The translations under genes and the position numbers were made by a program. Below, piece by piece: positions 44,879 to 52,873 of a DNA stretch of 64,000 nt (positions are counted from its first letter, which is position 1; every line of letters starts with the position of its first letter). This stretch comes from Glaciecola sp965660625 (GTDB lineage Bacteria; Pseudomonadota; Gammaproteobacteria; Enterobacterales; Alteromonadaceae), in assembly GCA_965660625.1 (NCBI GenBank), contig CBFIAR010000001.1:248001-312000 (forward strand), read 5' to 3'. The notes beneath the pieces are model-generated. The model saw only the letters and a list, made by a program, of their open reading frames with translations, was not told the DNA's origin and ran no database searches.

Positions 44879-45757
44879 TTGTACACGTACATGAATAAGC
44901 AATATAACTCAGTATCAATGAGCAAGAGAGATCAGGTAACAACACTTAAGATTAAAAATGCACATTGCAGCGCTGAAATAGCACTTTATGGAGCTCACCT
45001 TCTGAGTTTTATTCCAAATTCTGACGGGCGAGAGCGACTTTGGCTAAGCCCCGTTGCGCTCATGAACAAGCGCAGTCCAATAAGAGGCGGAGTACCTATT
45101 TGCTGGCCATGGTTTTCTAACATTCCTCCCGACAATGAGGTCAGTGACGCACTTCCTGCTCATGGCTTTGTCCGCAATCAAGACTGGTATGTTACTGCGA
45201 TAACAGAAACCGAAGACGAAACAATTATTGTACTTAGTCCAGAGCAACTTGGTTTACACGGCTTCTCTAGTAGCGTCTCCGTTGTTGTTGAATTTACGTT
45301 CGCTAAAAAGTGCAGCATCAAACTCATTACTAGAAATGCAAGTGAGAAAAGCATAAGAGTCACGGCAGCGTTACACAGTTATTTCAAGGTACATGATATC
45401 CTTCAGACCGAAATAACAGGAATTACGGGAAAGTATTTGGATAAGACCAGAGACAATGGTGTTTTTATACAAAGTCAACCCTACTCCGTTGAAGGCGAAA
45501 CAGACAGAATACATTTGCAAGACGACAATCAGAAATTCGAATTAATCTCGGTTAGTTCGAATGACAACAAGACCGTTATAGAACAACATGGGCACGATTC
45601 CGTTGTTGTCTGGAACCCATGGCAAGAAAAGAGTACAGCGATGGTTGATATGCAAGACACAAGCTATCTCAATATGCTTTGTATAGAAGCTTCTATCACC
45701 CAGGGCATCGAACTGACTGCCAACAGCGAGCATGCACTGGTGCAAGTCATTAGTTAG
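44879..45757 (+). CDS. yeaD: D-hexose-6-phosphate mutarotase (YeaD family)
   Basis: YeaD-type aldose 1-epimerases speed the alpha/beta interconversion of glucose 6-phosphate. The 292-residue product has ISLYGAHL-like ALYGAHLLSFIP, RGGVPICWPWF, PAHGFVR and the late VVWNPW, all typical of the family. The start is TTG at 44879 with AGGAG exactly six bases upstream; an ATG at 44891 has no site. Beta-glucose 6-phosphate is the substrate of Zwf, so the gene fits between the gap and Entner-Doudoroff genes. It converges on eda. Confidence 0.93.
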   Translation: MYTYMNKQYNSVSMSKRDQVTTLKIKNAHCSAEIALYGAHLLSFIPNSDGRERLWLSPVALMNKRSPIRGGVPICWPWFSNIPPDNEVSDALPAHGFVRNQDWYVTAITETEDETIIVLSPEQLGLHGFSSSVSVVVEFTFAKKCSIKLITRNASEKSIRVTAALHSYFKVHDILQTEITGITGKYLDKTRDNGVFIQSQPYSVEGETDRIHLQDDNQKFELISVSSNDNKTVIEQHGHDSVVVWNPWQEKSTAMVDMQDTSYLNMLCIEASITQGIELTANSEHALVQVIS

Positions 45758-45768
45758 TAGACTACTAA

Positions 45769-45804
45769 TTAGAAGCACTATCGTGTTATCGATTGTGCTT
45801 CTAA
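45769..45804. terminator. Hairpin between convergent yeaD and eda
   Basis: Ten-base arms TTAGAAGCAC and GTGCTTCTAA are extended, after a T-T mismatch, by ATCG/CGAT around a six-base loop. There is no long T-run on either side, but its place between two convergent genes supports a bidirectional terminator. Confidence 0.6.
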
Positions 45805-45816
45805 TGCTTAGCTAAA

Positions 45817-46452
45817 CTAGATATTAACCGCTTGTTTTGCGAGCTCAGTAATAGTTGACCATTGTTTATTTTGAATAACATCCGCCGGAGCTAACCATGA
45901 ACCACCGCAACATTTGACATTAGGAAGTGCCAAATACTGTTTGTAATTGCTCGGGCTAATACCGCCTGTTGGGCAGAATGAAATATCGGGGAATGGCCCA
46001 CCAATTGATTTCAGCGCATTCACGCCACCCGCAGCTTCCGCAGGAAAGAATTTGAGATGATCATATCCTGCATCCTTTGCTGTCATCAAATCTGAAATAT
46101 TTGAAATGCCTGGGATCAAAGGGATAGTCCCTTCTTTACCTGCTTGCAATAAATCGGCTGTTAAGCCTGGACTGATTGCAAATTTTGCTCCTGCTTCCGT
46201 GACCGCTTTCAGTTGTTCACGATTGGTGACTGTACCGGCGCCAATATAAGCTTCAGGTAACTCTTTAGCAATGGCACGAATAACATCCATCGCCGCATCT
46301 GTGCGCAGTGTTACTTCCAATACGTTGATGCCTCCTGCGATCAATGCTTTCGCAATAGGGACAGCGTCTTCAACATTTTCAATCACGAGTACAGGAACAA
46401 CGGGTCCTTGATTAAAAATTTCTTCTGAGGAAAAGATCCAGTTATTCATCAT
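45817..46452 (-). CDS. eda: 2-Keto-3-deoxy-6-phosphogluconate aldolase
   Basis: Eda splits KDPG into pyruvate and glyceraldehyde 3-phosphate, the last Entner-Doudoroff step. The 211-residue class I aldolase has E46 in INVLEVTLRT, the GAGTV strand, and the Schiff-base lysine K134 in DHLKFFPAEAAGG. ATG 46452 overlaps the glk stop by one base (TGATG); a second ATG follows directly. It is the last gene of zwf-pgl-edd-glk-eda and ends at a hairpin shared with yeaD. Confidence 0.96.
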   Translation of the reverse strand: MMNNWIFSSEEIFNQGPVVPVLVIENVEDAVPIAKALIAGGINVLEVTLRTDAAMDVIRAIAKELPEAYIGAGTVTNREQLKAVTEAGAKFAISPGLTADLLQAGKEGTIPLIPGISNISDLMTAKDAGYDHLKFFPAEAAGGVNALKSIGGPFPDISFCPTGGISPSNYKQYLALPNVKCCGGSWLAPADVIQNKQWSTITELAKQAVNI

Positions 46453-47411
46453 CAATGCTTCTCTTTGGTTTGTTGTAGTAAATAAGCTAATGCCCCTAGT
46501 AATCCGTGATCAGGTTCATTAATTAAGTAAGTCGGAATGTTTTGGACATATCCAGCAAAATTGCCTTTATCTTCAAATTTTTTACGAAAATCACTATTAA
46601 CGAAGAATTCACCCAAGCGAGACGCAATGCCTCCCCCGATGAAAACGCCTCCAGTAGTGCAAAGATTCAAGGCTAAATTGCCCGCAAAACTGCCCATAAC
46701 GCGACAGAACTGTTCGACAGCGCTTAGGCAAATGGGATTTGTATTAGCTAACGCATGCTGCGTAATATCCGCCGGATCGTCAAACATCAGTTCGCCACCT
46801 TGATGCAGAGCCAAGGCGGTATAAATATTAACGAGGCCCCTACCAGAAAGTAACTCTTCAGCAGGTACGCGACCTAATTTTGCTTTGATGTACCGCCAAA
46901 CGATAAGATCATTTTCATCATTTGGCGCAAAATCAACGTGCCCACCCTCACCATCAAGAGTCAGCCAACCGCTATCAGTCCATGTTAGATGTTCTACGCC
47001 TAGTCCTGTGCCTGGTCCAAAAACAGCAATATTGCCCTTTTCTACGGGAACGCCAGGACCAATTTGTATTACTTGTTGTTTGCTTAACGTAGGTAACGAA
47101 TAAGCAACTGCCGAAAAGTCATTGATGACTAACAGACGTTCTAAATTCAACTCACTTCTTAGCGCCGTTTTAGAAAAACTCCAAGTATGATTGGTCATTT
47201 TAACCACGTCGTTATTTACCGGACAAGCAATCGCAATACAACCATAAAGAAAGCTATCAACATTGGCTTCATGCGCAAATTGTGCAATTGCGTCAGTAAT
47301 GGTCTCGAAATCTTTACACAAGTACTTTGTTATCTTCGTCAATGTACCGTTTTCTATGAGTGCCAAGCGTATGTTGGTACCACCAACGTCAGCTACAAAC
47401 ATATGACTCAT
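46452..47411 (-). CDS. glk: Glucokinase
   Basis: Glk phosphorylates free glucose with ATP. The 319-residue product has the phosphate-1 loop DVGGTNIRLAL at 8-18, LLVINDFSAVAYSL with the catalytic Asp, GPGTGLGVEHL, the EGGHVDFAP sugar-binding region and GGVFIGGGIASRL. It matches the E. coli Glk (COG0837) type rather than ROK proteins. It overlaps edd by four bases (ATGA) and eda by one, so it is embedded in the Entner-Doudoroff operon. That supplies glucose 6-phosphate from free glucose, for instance that released by MalQ. Confidence 0.95.
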   Translation of the reverse strand: MSHMFVADVGGTNIRLALIENGTLTKITKYLCKDFETITDAIAQFAHEANVDSFLYGCIAIACPVNNDVVKMTNHTWSFSKTALRSELNLERLLVINDFSAVAYSLPTLSKQQVIQIGPGVPVEKGNIAVFGPGTGLGVEHLTWTDSGWLTLDGEGGHVDFAPNDENDLIVWRYIKAKLGRVPAEELLSGRGLVNIYTALALHQGGELMFDDPADITQHALANTNPICLSAVEQFCRVMGSFAGNLALNLCTTGGVFIGGGIASRLGEFFVNSDFRKKFEDKGNFAGYVQNIPTYLINEPDHGLLGALAYLLQQTKEKH

Positions 47412-49237
47412 AGTGCTTGCTCTTGCTCAAAGAATAATGAACATGCACCTTCTTCAGCACCGGTGAGTGATGCACGCATACCAGCAAACATCTCTCTTCC
47501 CATGCCGACGTGACTGTCTCTTAAATCTGCTTTCGCGAGCTCGCGTGAGGCTAATTCAGCTTCGTCCACATGCAAGATAAACTCACCAGTTGCCGTGTTT
47601 AATTCAATAATATCGCCATTTTTAACTTTCGCGATTAAACCGCCTTTATACGCTTCAGGTGTCAAATGAATCGCTGCAGGTACTTTACCAGAAGCACCTG
47701 ACATTCGACCATCAGTCACTAATGCGACCTTATACCCTTTGTCTTGCAATACACCTAATGGTGGCGTCAAGCGATGTAATTCAGGCATTCCAATTGCGGC
47801 AGGCCCTTGAAAGCGAACGACAACAACACAGTCCTTATTTAAATCGCCATCATTGAATGCTTTGTCTAATGCGTATTGATCTTCAAAAACCACAGCAGGT
47901 GCTTTTATGTGGCAATTAGGATCGCGTAATGCCGATGTTTTCATTACGGCACGGCCGATGTTGCCCTCTAGTACAGAGAGACCGCCATCGGGTTTGAACG
48001 GCGCGGACACTGTCGCCAACACAGTTTTATCTAATGATTCTTTTGGACCATCCACCCACGAAAGTTCGCCATCCCGTAAAACAGGTTCTTTTGTATATTG
48101 CTCTAATCCTCTGCCACAAATTGTATTTACATCATTATGCAGCAGACCTGCGTCCAGCAATTGTTTAAACAACAAGCCCATGCCACCAGCCGCTGTAAAG
48201 TGATTAATATCAGCCGAACCGTTTGGATAAATGCGAGTCAAAAGGGGTGTTGCTCTTGATAAGTCAGAAAAATCATCCCAATTGATAATCAATCCAGCTG
48301 CACGAGCCACTGCAACTAGGTGCATAGTGTGATTAGTAGAGCCACCGGTTGCGAGTAAAGCCACAATACCATTGACCATTGATTTAGCATCCACGATATG
48401 GCCAATTGGCATATAGTTTTCACCCAAATCGGTCAAGCGTGTTGCCTGAACGGAAGCCGCTTTTGTCAATGCTTCACGCAAAGGTGTGTCTGGGTTCACA
48501 AATGAAGCTCCCGGCAAATGCAAGCCCATCACTTCAACCACTAATTGATTACTATTAGCAGTACCATAAAAAGTACATGTACCCGCAGAATGGTAAGATT
48601 GAGACTCAGCTTCAAGCAGCTCATCGCGCCCCACTTTACCTTCGGCATAAGCTTGACGAACCCGAGCCTTTTCTTTATTTGGTAAGCCTGATGGCATTGG
48701 TCCTGCTGGGACGAATACCGTGGGTAAATGCCCAAAACTTAAACCACCTAATAACAAACCAGGGACTATTTTGTCACAAATACCAAGCATTATAGTGGCA
48801 TCGAACATATTGTGTGAAAGCGCGATTGCCGCTCCCATCGCTATATTATCGCGACTCATCAGACTTAATTCCATGCCTGCATTACCTTGAGTCACACCAT
48901 CACACATGGCAGGCACCCCGCCCGCAAATTGTGCAACGCTACCCACTTCTTTAATCGCTTGTTTGATTTTTTGAGGATAACTTTCATATGGTTGATGTGC
49001 GGAAAGCATATCGTTGTATGACGAAATAATCGCTACGTTAGCTTTTGTCATGCTGCGGAGGTCAGATTTATCATCTGTATTACACGCCGCAAAACCATGT
49101 GCTAAGTTACCGCAAGACAGAGCGCCTCTTAACGGCCCCTGTTTACGTGCATTTTCAATTTTCGTTAAATAAGCTTGGCGTGTTTGCTTACTTCGTTCAA
49201 TAATACGTTGAGTTACTTCTTGAATCATCGGGTTCAT
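47408..49237 (-). CDS. edd: 6-Phosphogluconate dehydratase
   Basis: Edd dehydrates 6-phosphogluconate to KDPG using a [4Fe-4S] cluster. The 609-residue product matches the IlvD/Edd family: GNLAHGFAACNTDDK, YNDMLSAHQPYE, the cluster cysteines in PAMCDGVTQG and MLGICDKIVPG, SAGTCTFYGTANSNQ, and the late TDGRMSGASGKVPAAIH. AGGAG lies six bases before the ATG and overlaps the pgl stop, so it is coupled to pgl. Length is the usual 600-610. Confidence 0.97.
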   Translation of the reverse strand: MNPMIQEVTQRIIERSKQTRQAYLTKIENARKQGPLRGALSCGNLAHGFAACNTDDKSDLRSMTKANVAIISSYNDMLSAHQPYESYPQKIKQAIKEVGSVAQFAGGVPAMCDGVTQGNAGMELSLMSRDNIAMGAAIALSHNMFDATIMLGICDKIVPGLLLGGLSFGHLPTVFVPAGPMPSGLPNKEKARVRQAYAEGKVGRDELLEAESQSYHSAGTCTFYGTANSNQLVVEVMGLHLPGASFVNPDTPLREALTKAASVQATRLTDLGENYMPIGHIVDAKSMVNGIVALLATGGSTNHTMHLVAVARAAGLIINWDDFSDLSRATPLLTRIYPNGSADINHFTAAGGMGLLFKQLLDAGLLHNDVNTICGRGLEQYTKEPVLRDGELSWVDGPKESLDKTVLATVSAPFKPDGGLSVLEGNIGRAVMKTSALRDPNCHIKAPAVVFEDQYALDKAFNDGDLNKDCVVVVRFQGPAAIGMPELHRLTPPLGVLQDKGYKVALVTDGRMSGASGKVPAAIHLTPEAYKGGLIAKVKNGDIIELNTATGEFILHVDEAELASRELAKADLRDSHVGMGREMFAGMRASLTGAEEGACSLFFEQEQAL

Positions 49238-49246
49238 GTCTTTCTC

Positions 49247-49939
49247 CTAAGGTGCCCACATCAATTCGACGTTGGTCTTATCACAGACAGCTTTAATCGG
49301 TTTCTCTAAGTCAGTATAATTTTCGAGCGCATCTTGCAAAACGTCTCGTTTTTTCTGGCCAGTTAAATGCAAAAATACGTTTGCACTGCTAACGAGTGCA
49401 CGCAGCGTAAACGACATACGTTGATGCGGTGCCGTCGTGGGTTGTGTTGCTATCAACATTGCTGGAGAATTAACGTCAAGTCCCGCTTCAATTTGCGCTG
49501 AACACGGAAACAACGAAGCAGTGTGTCCATCTTCGCCCATGCCTAAAATAACAACATCAAATGGTAAGCCTATTTTATTGAACGTTGCTGTCAATTGCTC
49601 AACTGCATCCTCGGCATTTTTATGGGCTGTTTTAAGTGCAATAAAATTGGCCTTAGATGCCTTATCTTGCAGCAAGTTTTCCCTGACTAATTTTTCATTA
49701 CTCGCAGCATCCGTGTTTGCGACCCAGCGCTCGTCAGCTAGCGTTATTGTGACCTTTGACCAATCAACAGCACGCACAGACAGAGCTTTAAATAAGGGTA
49801 AGGGTGTACTCCCTCCGCTCACTACTAGGCTTGCATTTCCGCGTTCACTGATTGCTTGCTTTAATATATCTGCTATACGTTGACTAAAAACAGTCGCTAG
49901 TTCGCTAGCAGAGCTAAACGTCGTTGTTCGTAAACTCAT
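49247..49939 (-). CDS. pgl: 6-Phosphogluconolactonase
   Basis: Pgl hydrolyses the lactone made by Zwf. The 230-residue product belongs to the DevB/SOL-type family, which is related to glucosamine-6-phosphate isomerase, with LVVSGGSTPLPLF, TLADERWV, and ILGMGEDGHTASLFP. It lies nine bases after zwf and nine before edd. The zwf-pgl-edd order is the standard arrangement in Shewanella and Pseudomonas-type organisms. Confidence 0.96.
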   Translation of the reverse strand: MSLRTTTFSSASELATVFSQRIADILKQAISERGNASLVVSGGSTPLPLFKALSVRAVDWSKVTITLADERWVANTDAASNEKLVRENLLQDKASKANFIALKTAHKNAEDAVEQLTATFNKIGLPFDVVILGMGEDGHTASLFPCSAQIEAGLDVNSPAMLIATQPTTAPHQRMSFTLRALVSSANVFLHLTGQKKRDVLQDALENYTDLEKPIKAVCDKTNVELMWAP

Positions 49940-49948
49940 ACCATCATC

Positions 49949-51457
49949 CTATTTGCTGCGCTTGATTTTTGTTTCATACCAAGAGCGGTCTTCTCTTGCT
50001 AATAGTGCGATGGCAGACACCGGTCCCCATGTGCCTGCTTGATAGCTTTCTGGTGGCTCATTGCTTGCGTCCCAGGCTGCTTTAATTGAATCAACCCACG
50101 TCCAGGCCTGTTCTATTTCATCGCGTCTAACAAATAATGCTTGGTTCCCAATCATTACCTCTAAAAGCAGTTTTTCATATGCATCAGGTATACGCTGAGC
50201 CTCAAATGCTTCAGAAAAACTTAAGTTTAGTTTAGATTTCTGTAAATCCATCGAGCCTGTGCTAGTTAAGCCCGGTATTTTATTCATTACTGTAATTTCA
50301 ACACCTTCGTCTGGTTGCAAACGAATAACTAACTTATTTTGCGGCAACGTTGTAAAGCTATCACCGAACAGATTGTGCGGTTGGCGCTTGAAATAGATAA
50401 CTACTTCACTCGTTTTGTTGGGTAAACGCTTTCCTGTTCTTAAGTAGAATGGAACCCCAGCCCAGCGCCAGTTATCGATTTCTGCCTTTATCGCTACGAA
50501 GGTTTCCGTCTTGCTTTTTTCATTAGCATCCGGCTCTTCTAAGTATCCAGGTACTTCCTCACCGCGCACGAAACCAGTAATATATTGGCCTCTCACCGTT
50601 TTTGCCGCTACGTTAGATGAGTTTATTGGGCGCAAGGCTTTAAGTACTTTTAGTTTTTCATCGCGAATGCTATCCGCATCTAGTGTCGTAGGAGGCTCCA
50701 TTGCAACTAAAGATAAAATTTGCAATAGGTGGTTTTGCACCATATCTCGCATTTGACCTGCATCATCAAAATAACCCCAACGACCTTCAATACCGACTGA
50801 CTCAGCAACACTTATTTGAACGTGATCAATACAATTGTGATCCCAGTTTGTTGCAAAAATACTGTTTGCAAAGCGCAGTGCGATTAAATTAAGAACGGTT
50901 TCTTTACCAAGATAATGATCAATACGATAAATTTGTTTCTCGTTGAAAAACTCTGCTACTTGCTCGTTAATTAACTTAGACGAAACTAGGTCATGACCGA
51001 TAGGCTTCTCTAACACCACTCGAACACTAGAGTCAATCACGTTCGCCGCATTCATTCCTTGGCAAATATCGCCATAAATAGAGGGAGGTGTTGCGAAGTA
51101 GCATACCATCGTGCGGGAGGCATCAACGTGTTCACAGAGCTTTTTATAGTCTTCAGGCTGCTTCATATCAATTTGGACATAATCTAAGCGCTGTTCAAAT
51201 CGTTGCCATGTTTCTTCACAAAAAGTTTCACCTAAAAACGTAGTGATATTCTTTTTCACTTCAGCAGAGTAGTCTGCTTGAGGCATATCTTGACGCGCCA
51301 CACCAACAATATTGGTGCCCTCGTTTAATAGATTGGCTTTTTCAAGTTGATAAAGAGAAGGAAGTAGTTTGCGTCTTGCTAAGTCACCTAGGGTGCCAAA
51401 TAAGACAAAATCAATGGGTTCGTAACCAGCATTAGTTAACCCAGTTTCTATACTCAT
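49949..51457 (-). CDS. zwf: Glucose-6-phosphate 1-dehydrogenase
   Basis: Zwf oxidises glucose 6-phosphate to the lactone and is the entry to the Entner-Doudoroff and oxidative pentose phosphate routes. The 502-residue product has the FGTLGDLARRKLLPSLY nucleotide loop (GASGDLA in most relatives) and the substrate site RIDHYLGKETV. I chose ATG 51457 because GAGG lies six bases upstream and the family N-terminus fits. The open frame reaches back to 51550, but that extension covers the promoter region and a HexR-type site. Confidence 0.96.
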   Translation of the reverse strand: MSIETGLTNAGYEPIDFVLFGTLGDLARRKLLPSLYQLEKANLLNEGTNIVGVARQDMPQADYSAEVKKNITTFLGETFCEETWQRFEQRLDYVQIDMKQPEDYKKLCEHVDASRTMVCYFATPPSIYGDICQGMNAANVIDSSVRVVLEKPIGHDLVSSKLINEQVAEFFNEKQIYRIDHYLGKETVLNLIALRFANSIFATNWDHNCIDHVQISVAESVGIEGRWGYFDDAGQMRDMVQNHLLQILSLVAMEPPTTLDADSIRDEKLKVLKALRPINSSNVAAKTVRGQYITGFVRGEEVPGYLEEPDANEKSKTETFVAIKAEIDNWRWAGVPFYLRTGKRLPNKTSEVVIYFKRQPHNLFGDSFTTLPQNKLVIRLQPDEGVEITVMNKIPGLTSTGSMDLQKSKLNLSFSEAFEAQRIPDAYEKLLLEVMIGNQALFVRRDEIEQAWTWVDSIKAAWDASNEPPESYQAGTWGPVSAIALLAREDRSWYETKIKRSK

Positions 51458-51530
51458 AGTAGCCTCGTTACATCGCATTCTTGCAATATTGTAATAATGA
51501 CGGGGAATAATGCGTATAGTAAACAACAAA

Positions 51531-51545
51531 TGTAGTAATATTACA
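51531..51545. promoter_or_regulatory. Putative HexR operator of the zwf operon
   Basis: TGTAGTAATATTACA matches TGTARTNNNAYTACA at every defined position and is the best of the four sites seen. It ends 74 bases before the zwf ATG, where a repressor would block initiation. The Entner-Doudoroff operon is the classical HexR target. Confidence 0.75.
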
Positions 51546-51788
51546 ACCAATACACACTCAAATTACGAAACTCTTTAACAAAAATTATACGTGACAATTT
51601 ATTTTTCGCATCTACGATAGGGATAGCATTATAAATCGTACAATTGTTAATTGACGGTCGTTACAATGTTAATATGCATCCATTTATTGAAGTTAAACAA
51701 GGCTCGACAAACGTGAATAATTCAGCGACATCAGAAATGTAGAAGTCAGTAAAATGTGAATTATTTTGGTTAAAAAGTTACAACAAAA

Positions 51789-51824
51789 ATGACAAACGCA
51801 AAAAATAATCGTAGTATTATTACA
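51789..51824 (+). promoter_or_regulatory. Probable hexR promoter overlapped by a HexR operator
   Basis: ATGACA (five of six) and TAGTAT (four of six) are 17 bases apart. The palindrome CGTAGTATTATTACA at 51810-51824 covers the -10 box and matches TGTARTNNNAYTACA except for the first base. This layout suggests autorepression of hexR. Confidence 0.6.
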
Positions 51825-51927
51825 GTTTAGCTGTTCGTGAGCGACTAAAATCATCCTCGGATTGACTTGGAGTGCGCTATAAACAACGAAGAGGGCAATT
51901 TAACGCCTCTCTAGTGAGACAACAAAA

Positions 51928-52779
51928 ATGAACATACTCGAAAAAATTACACGACAAAAAGTGGATTTTAGCAAATCAGAAAAGAAAGTTGCGGAAGTTA
52001 TTCTGGCTAATCCACAAGTGGCTATTCACTCATCAATCGCTACACTGGCAAAAATGTCGAATGTAAGTGAGCCCACAGTAAACAGATTTTGCCGAAGATT
52101 AGATACCAAGGGCTATCCTGATTTTAAACTTCACCTTGCTCAAAGTCTCGCAAATGGCACACCGTATGTTAATCGCCATGTCGATGAGTTCGACGGACCC
52201 ACTGAATATACCAATAAGATTTTTGAATCGACAATGGCTGCGCTTGAGGTTGCGCGTCAATCGATCGATATCGCCACGGTTAACCGAGTCGTTGATTTGC
52301 TGACACAAGCGAAAAAGATTTCATTTTTTGGCATGGGTGCATCCTCTTCTGTCGCCCACGATGCTCTTAATAAATTTTTTAGATTCAATGTGCCGGTCGT
52401 TTATTTTGAAGACACGTTGATGCAACGTATGAGTTGCATGAACTGCACAGAAGAAGATGTCGTCGTTTTGATATCCCATACAGGCAGAACCAAAAGCTTG
52501 GTGGAAATTGCTCAAATAGCACGCTCAAACGATGCCGTTGTTGTTGGTATTACTTCCGCCGATAGTCCGTTAAGTAAAGAATGCAACTATGTTCTTTCTT
52601 TGGCCGTGCCAGAAGACACCGATTTGTACATGCCAATGGCATCACGTATCGCTCAACTCACATTGATTGATGTTTTGGCGACCGGTTTTACGTTGCGTCG
52701 AGGCAATAAATTTAGAGAGAATTTAAAAAGAGTAAAAGATACGCTAAGAGGCAGTCGCTATACAAAAGCAGACACATAA
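51928..52779 (+). CDS. hexR: RpiR-family transcriptional regulator HexR
   Basis: HexR senses KDPG and controls central carbon genes. The 283-residue product has the N-terminal RpiR helix-turn-helix (about 1-77, SIATLAKMSNVSEPTVNRFCRRL) and a C-terminal SIS sugar-phosphate domain (about 125-255, ISFFGMGASSSVAHDALNKFFR and VVVLISHTGRTKSLVEIA). The position between divergent zwf and downstream pykA is diagnostic in gammaproteobacteria. Its likely target sites are seen before itself, zwf, gapA and the long GAPDH gene. The C-terminal basic tail is of normal length. Confidence 0.94.
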   Translation: MNILEKITRQKVDFSKSEKKVAEVILANPQVAIHSSIATLAKMSNVSEPTVNRFCRRLDTKGYPDFKLHLAQSLANGTPYVNRHVDEFDGPTEYTNKIFESTMAALEVARQSIDIATVNRVVDLLTQAKKISFFGMGASSSVAHDALNKFFRFNVPVVYFEDTLMQRMSCMNCTEEDVVVLISHTGRTKSLVEIAQIARSNDAVVVGITSADSPLSKECNYVLSLAVPEDTDLYMPMASRIAQLTLIDVLATGFTLRRGNKFRENLKRVKDTLRGSRYTKADT

Positions 52780-52873
52780 AGAGAACTTAAACTCAGCACT
52801 TAAAGAAAGCAGTCATCGTTTGCTGTTATAAAAATGTATCAACCTACAACCACAACATAAATTGAGTAAAGAT

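Larger units (their letters stand above)
51458..51927. other. Divergent control region, zwf / hexR
   Basis: These 470 bases between zwf and hexR hold two HexR-type palindromes, one near each gene (51531-51545 and 51810-51824), with about 265 bases between them. The spacing leaves room for two separate promoters, and DNA looping is conceivable. No coding frame is supported. Confidence 0.65.

Noticed and set aside
51458..51550. 31-residue N-terminal extension of zwf
   Set aside because: It covers the operator region, has no ribosome site, and the family N-terminus begins at MSIETGL.
52831..52847. TGTA...TACA pair upstream of pykA resembling a HexR site
   Set aside because: The arms are 6 bases apart instead of 7, and the inner bases do not fit the pattern of the other four sites.
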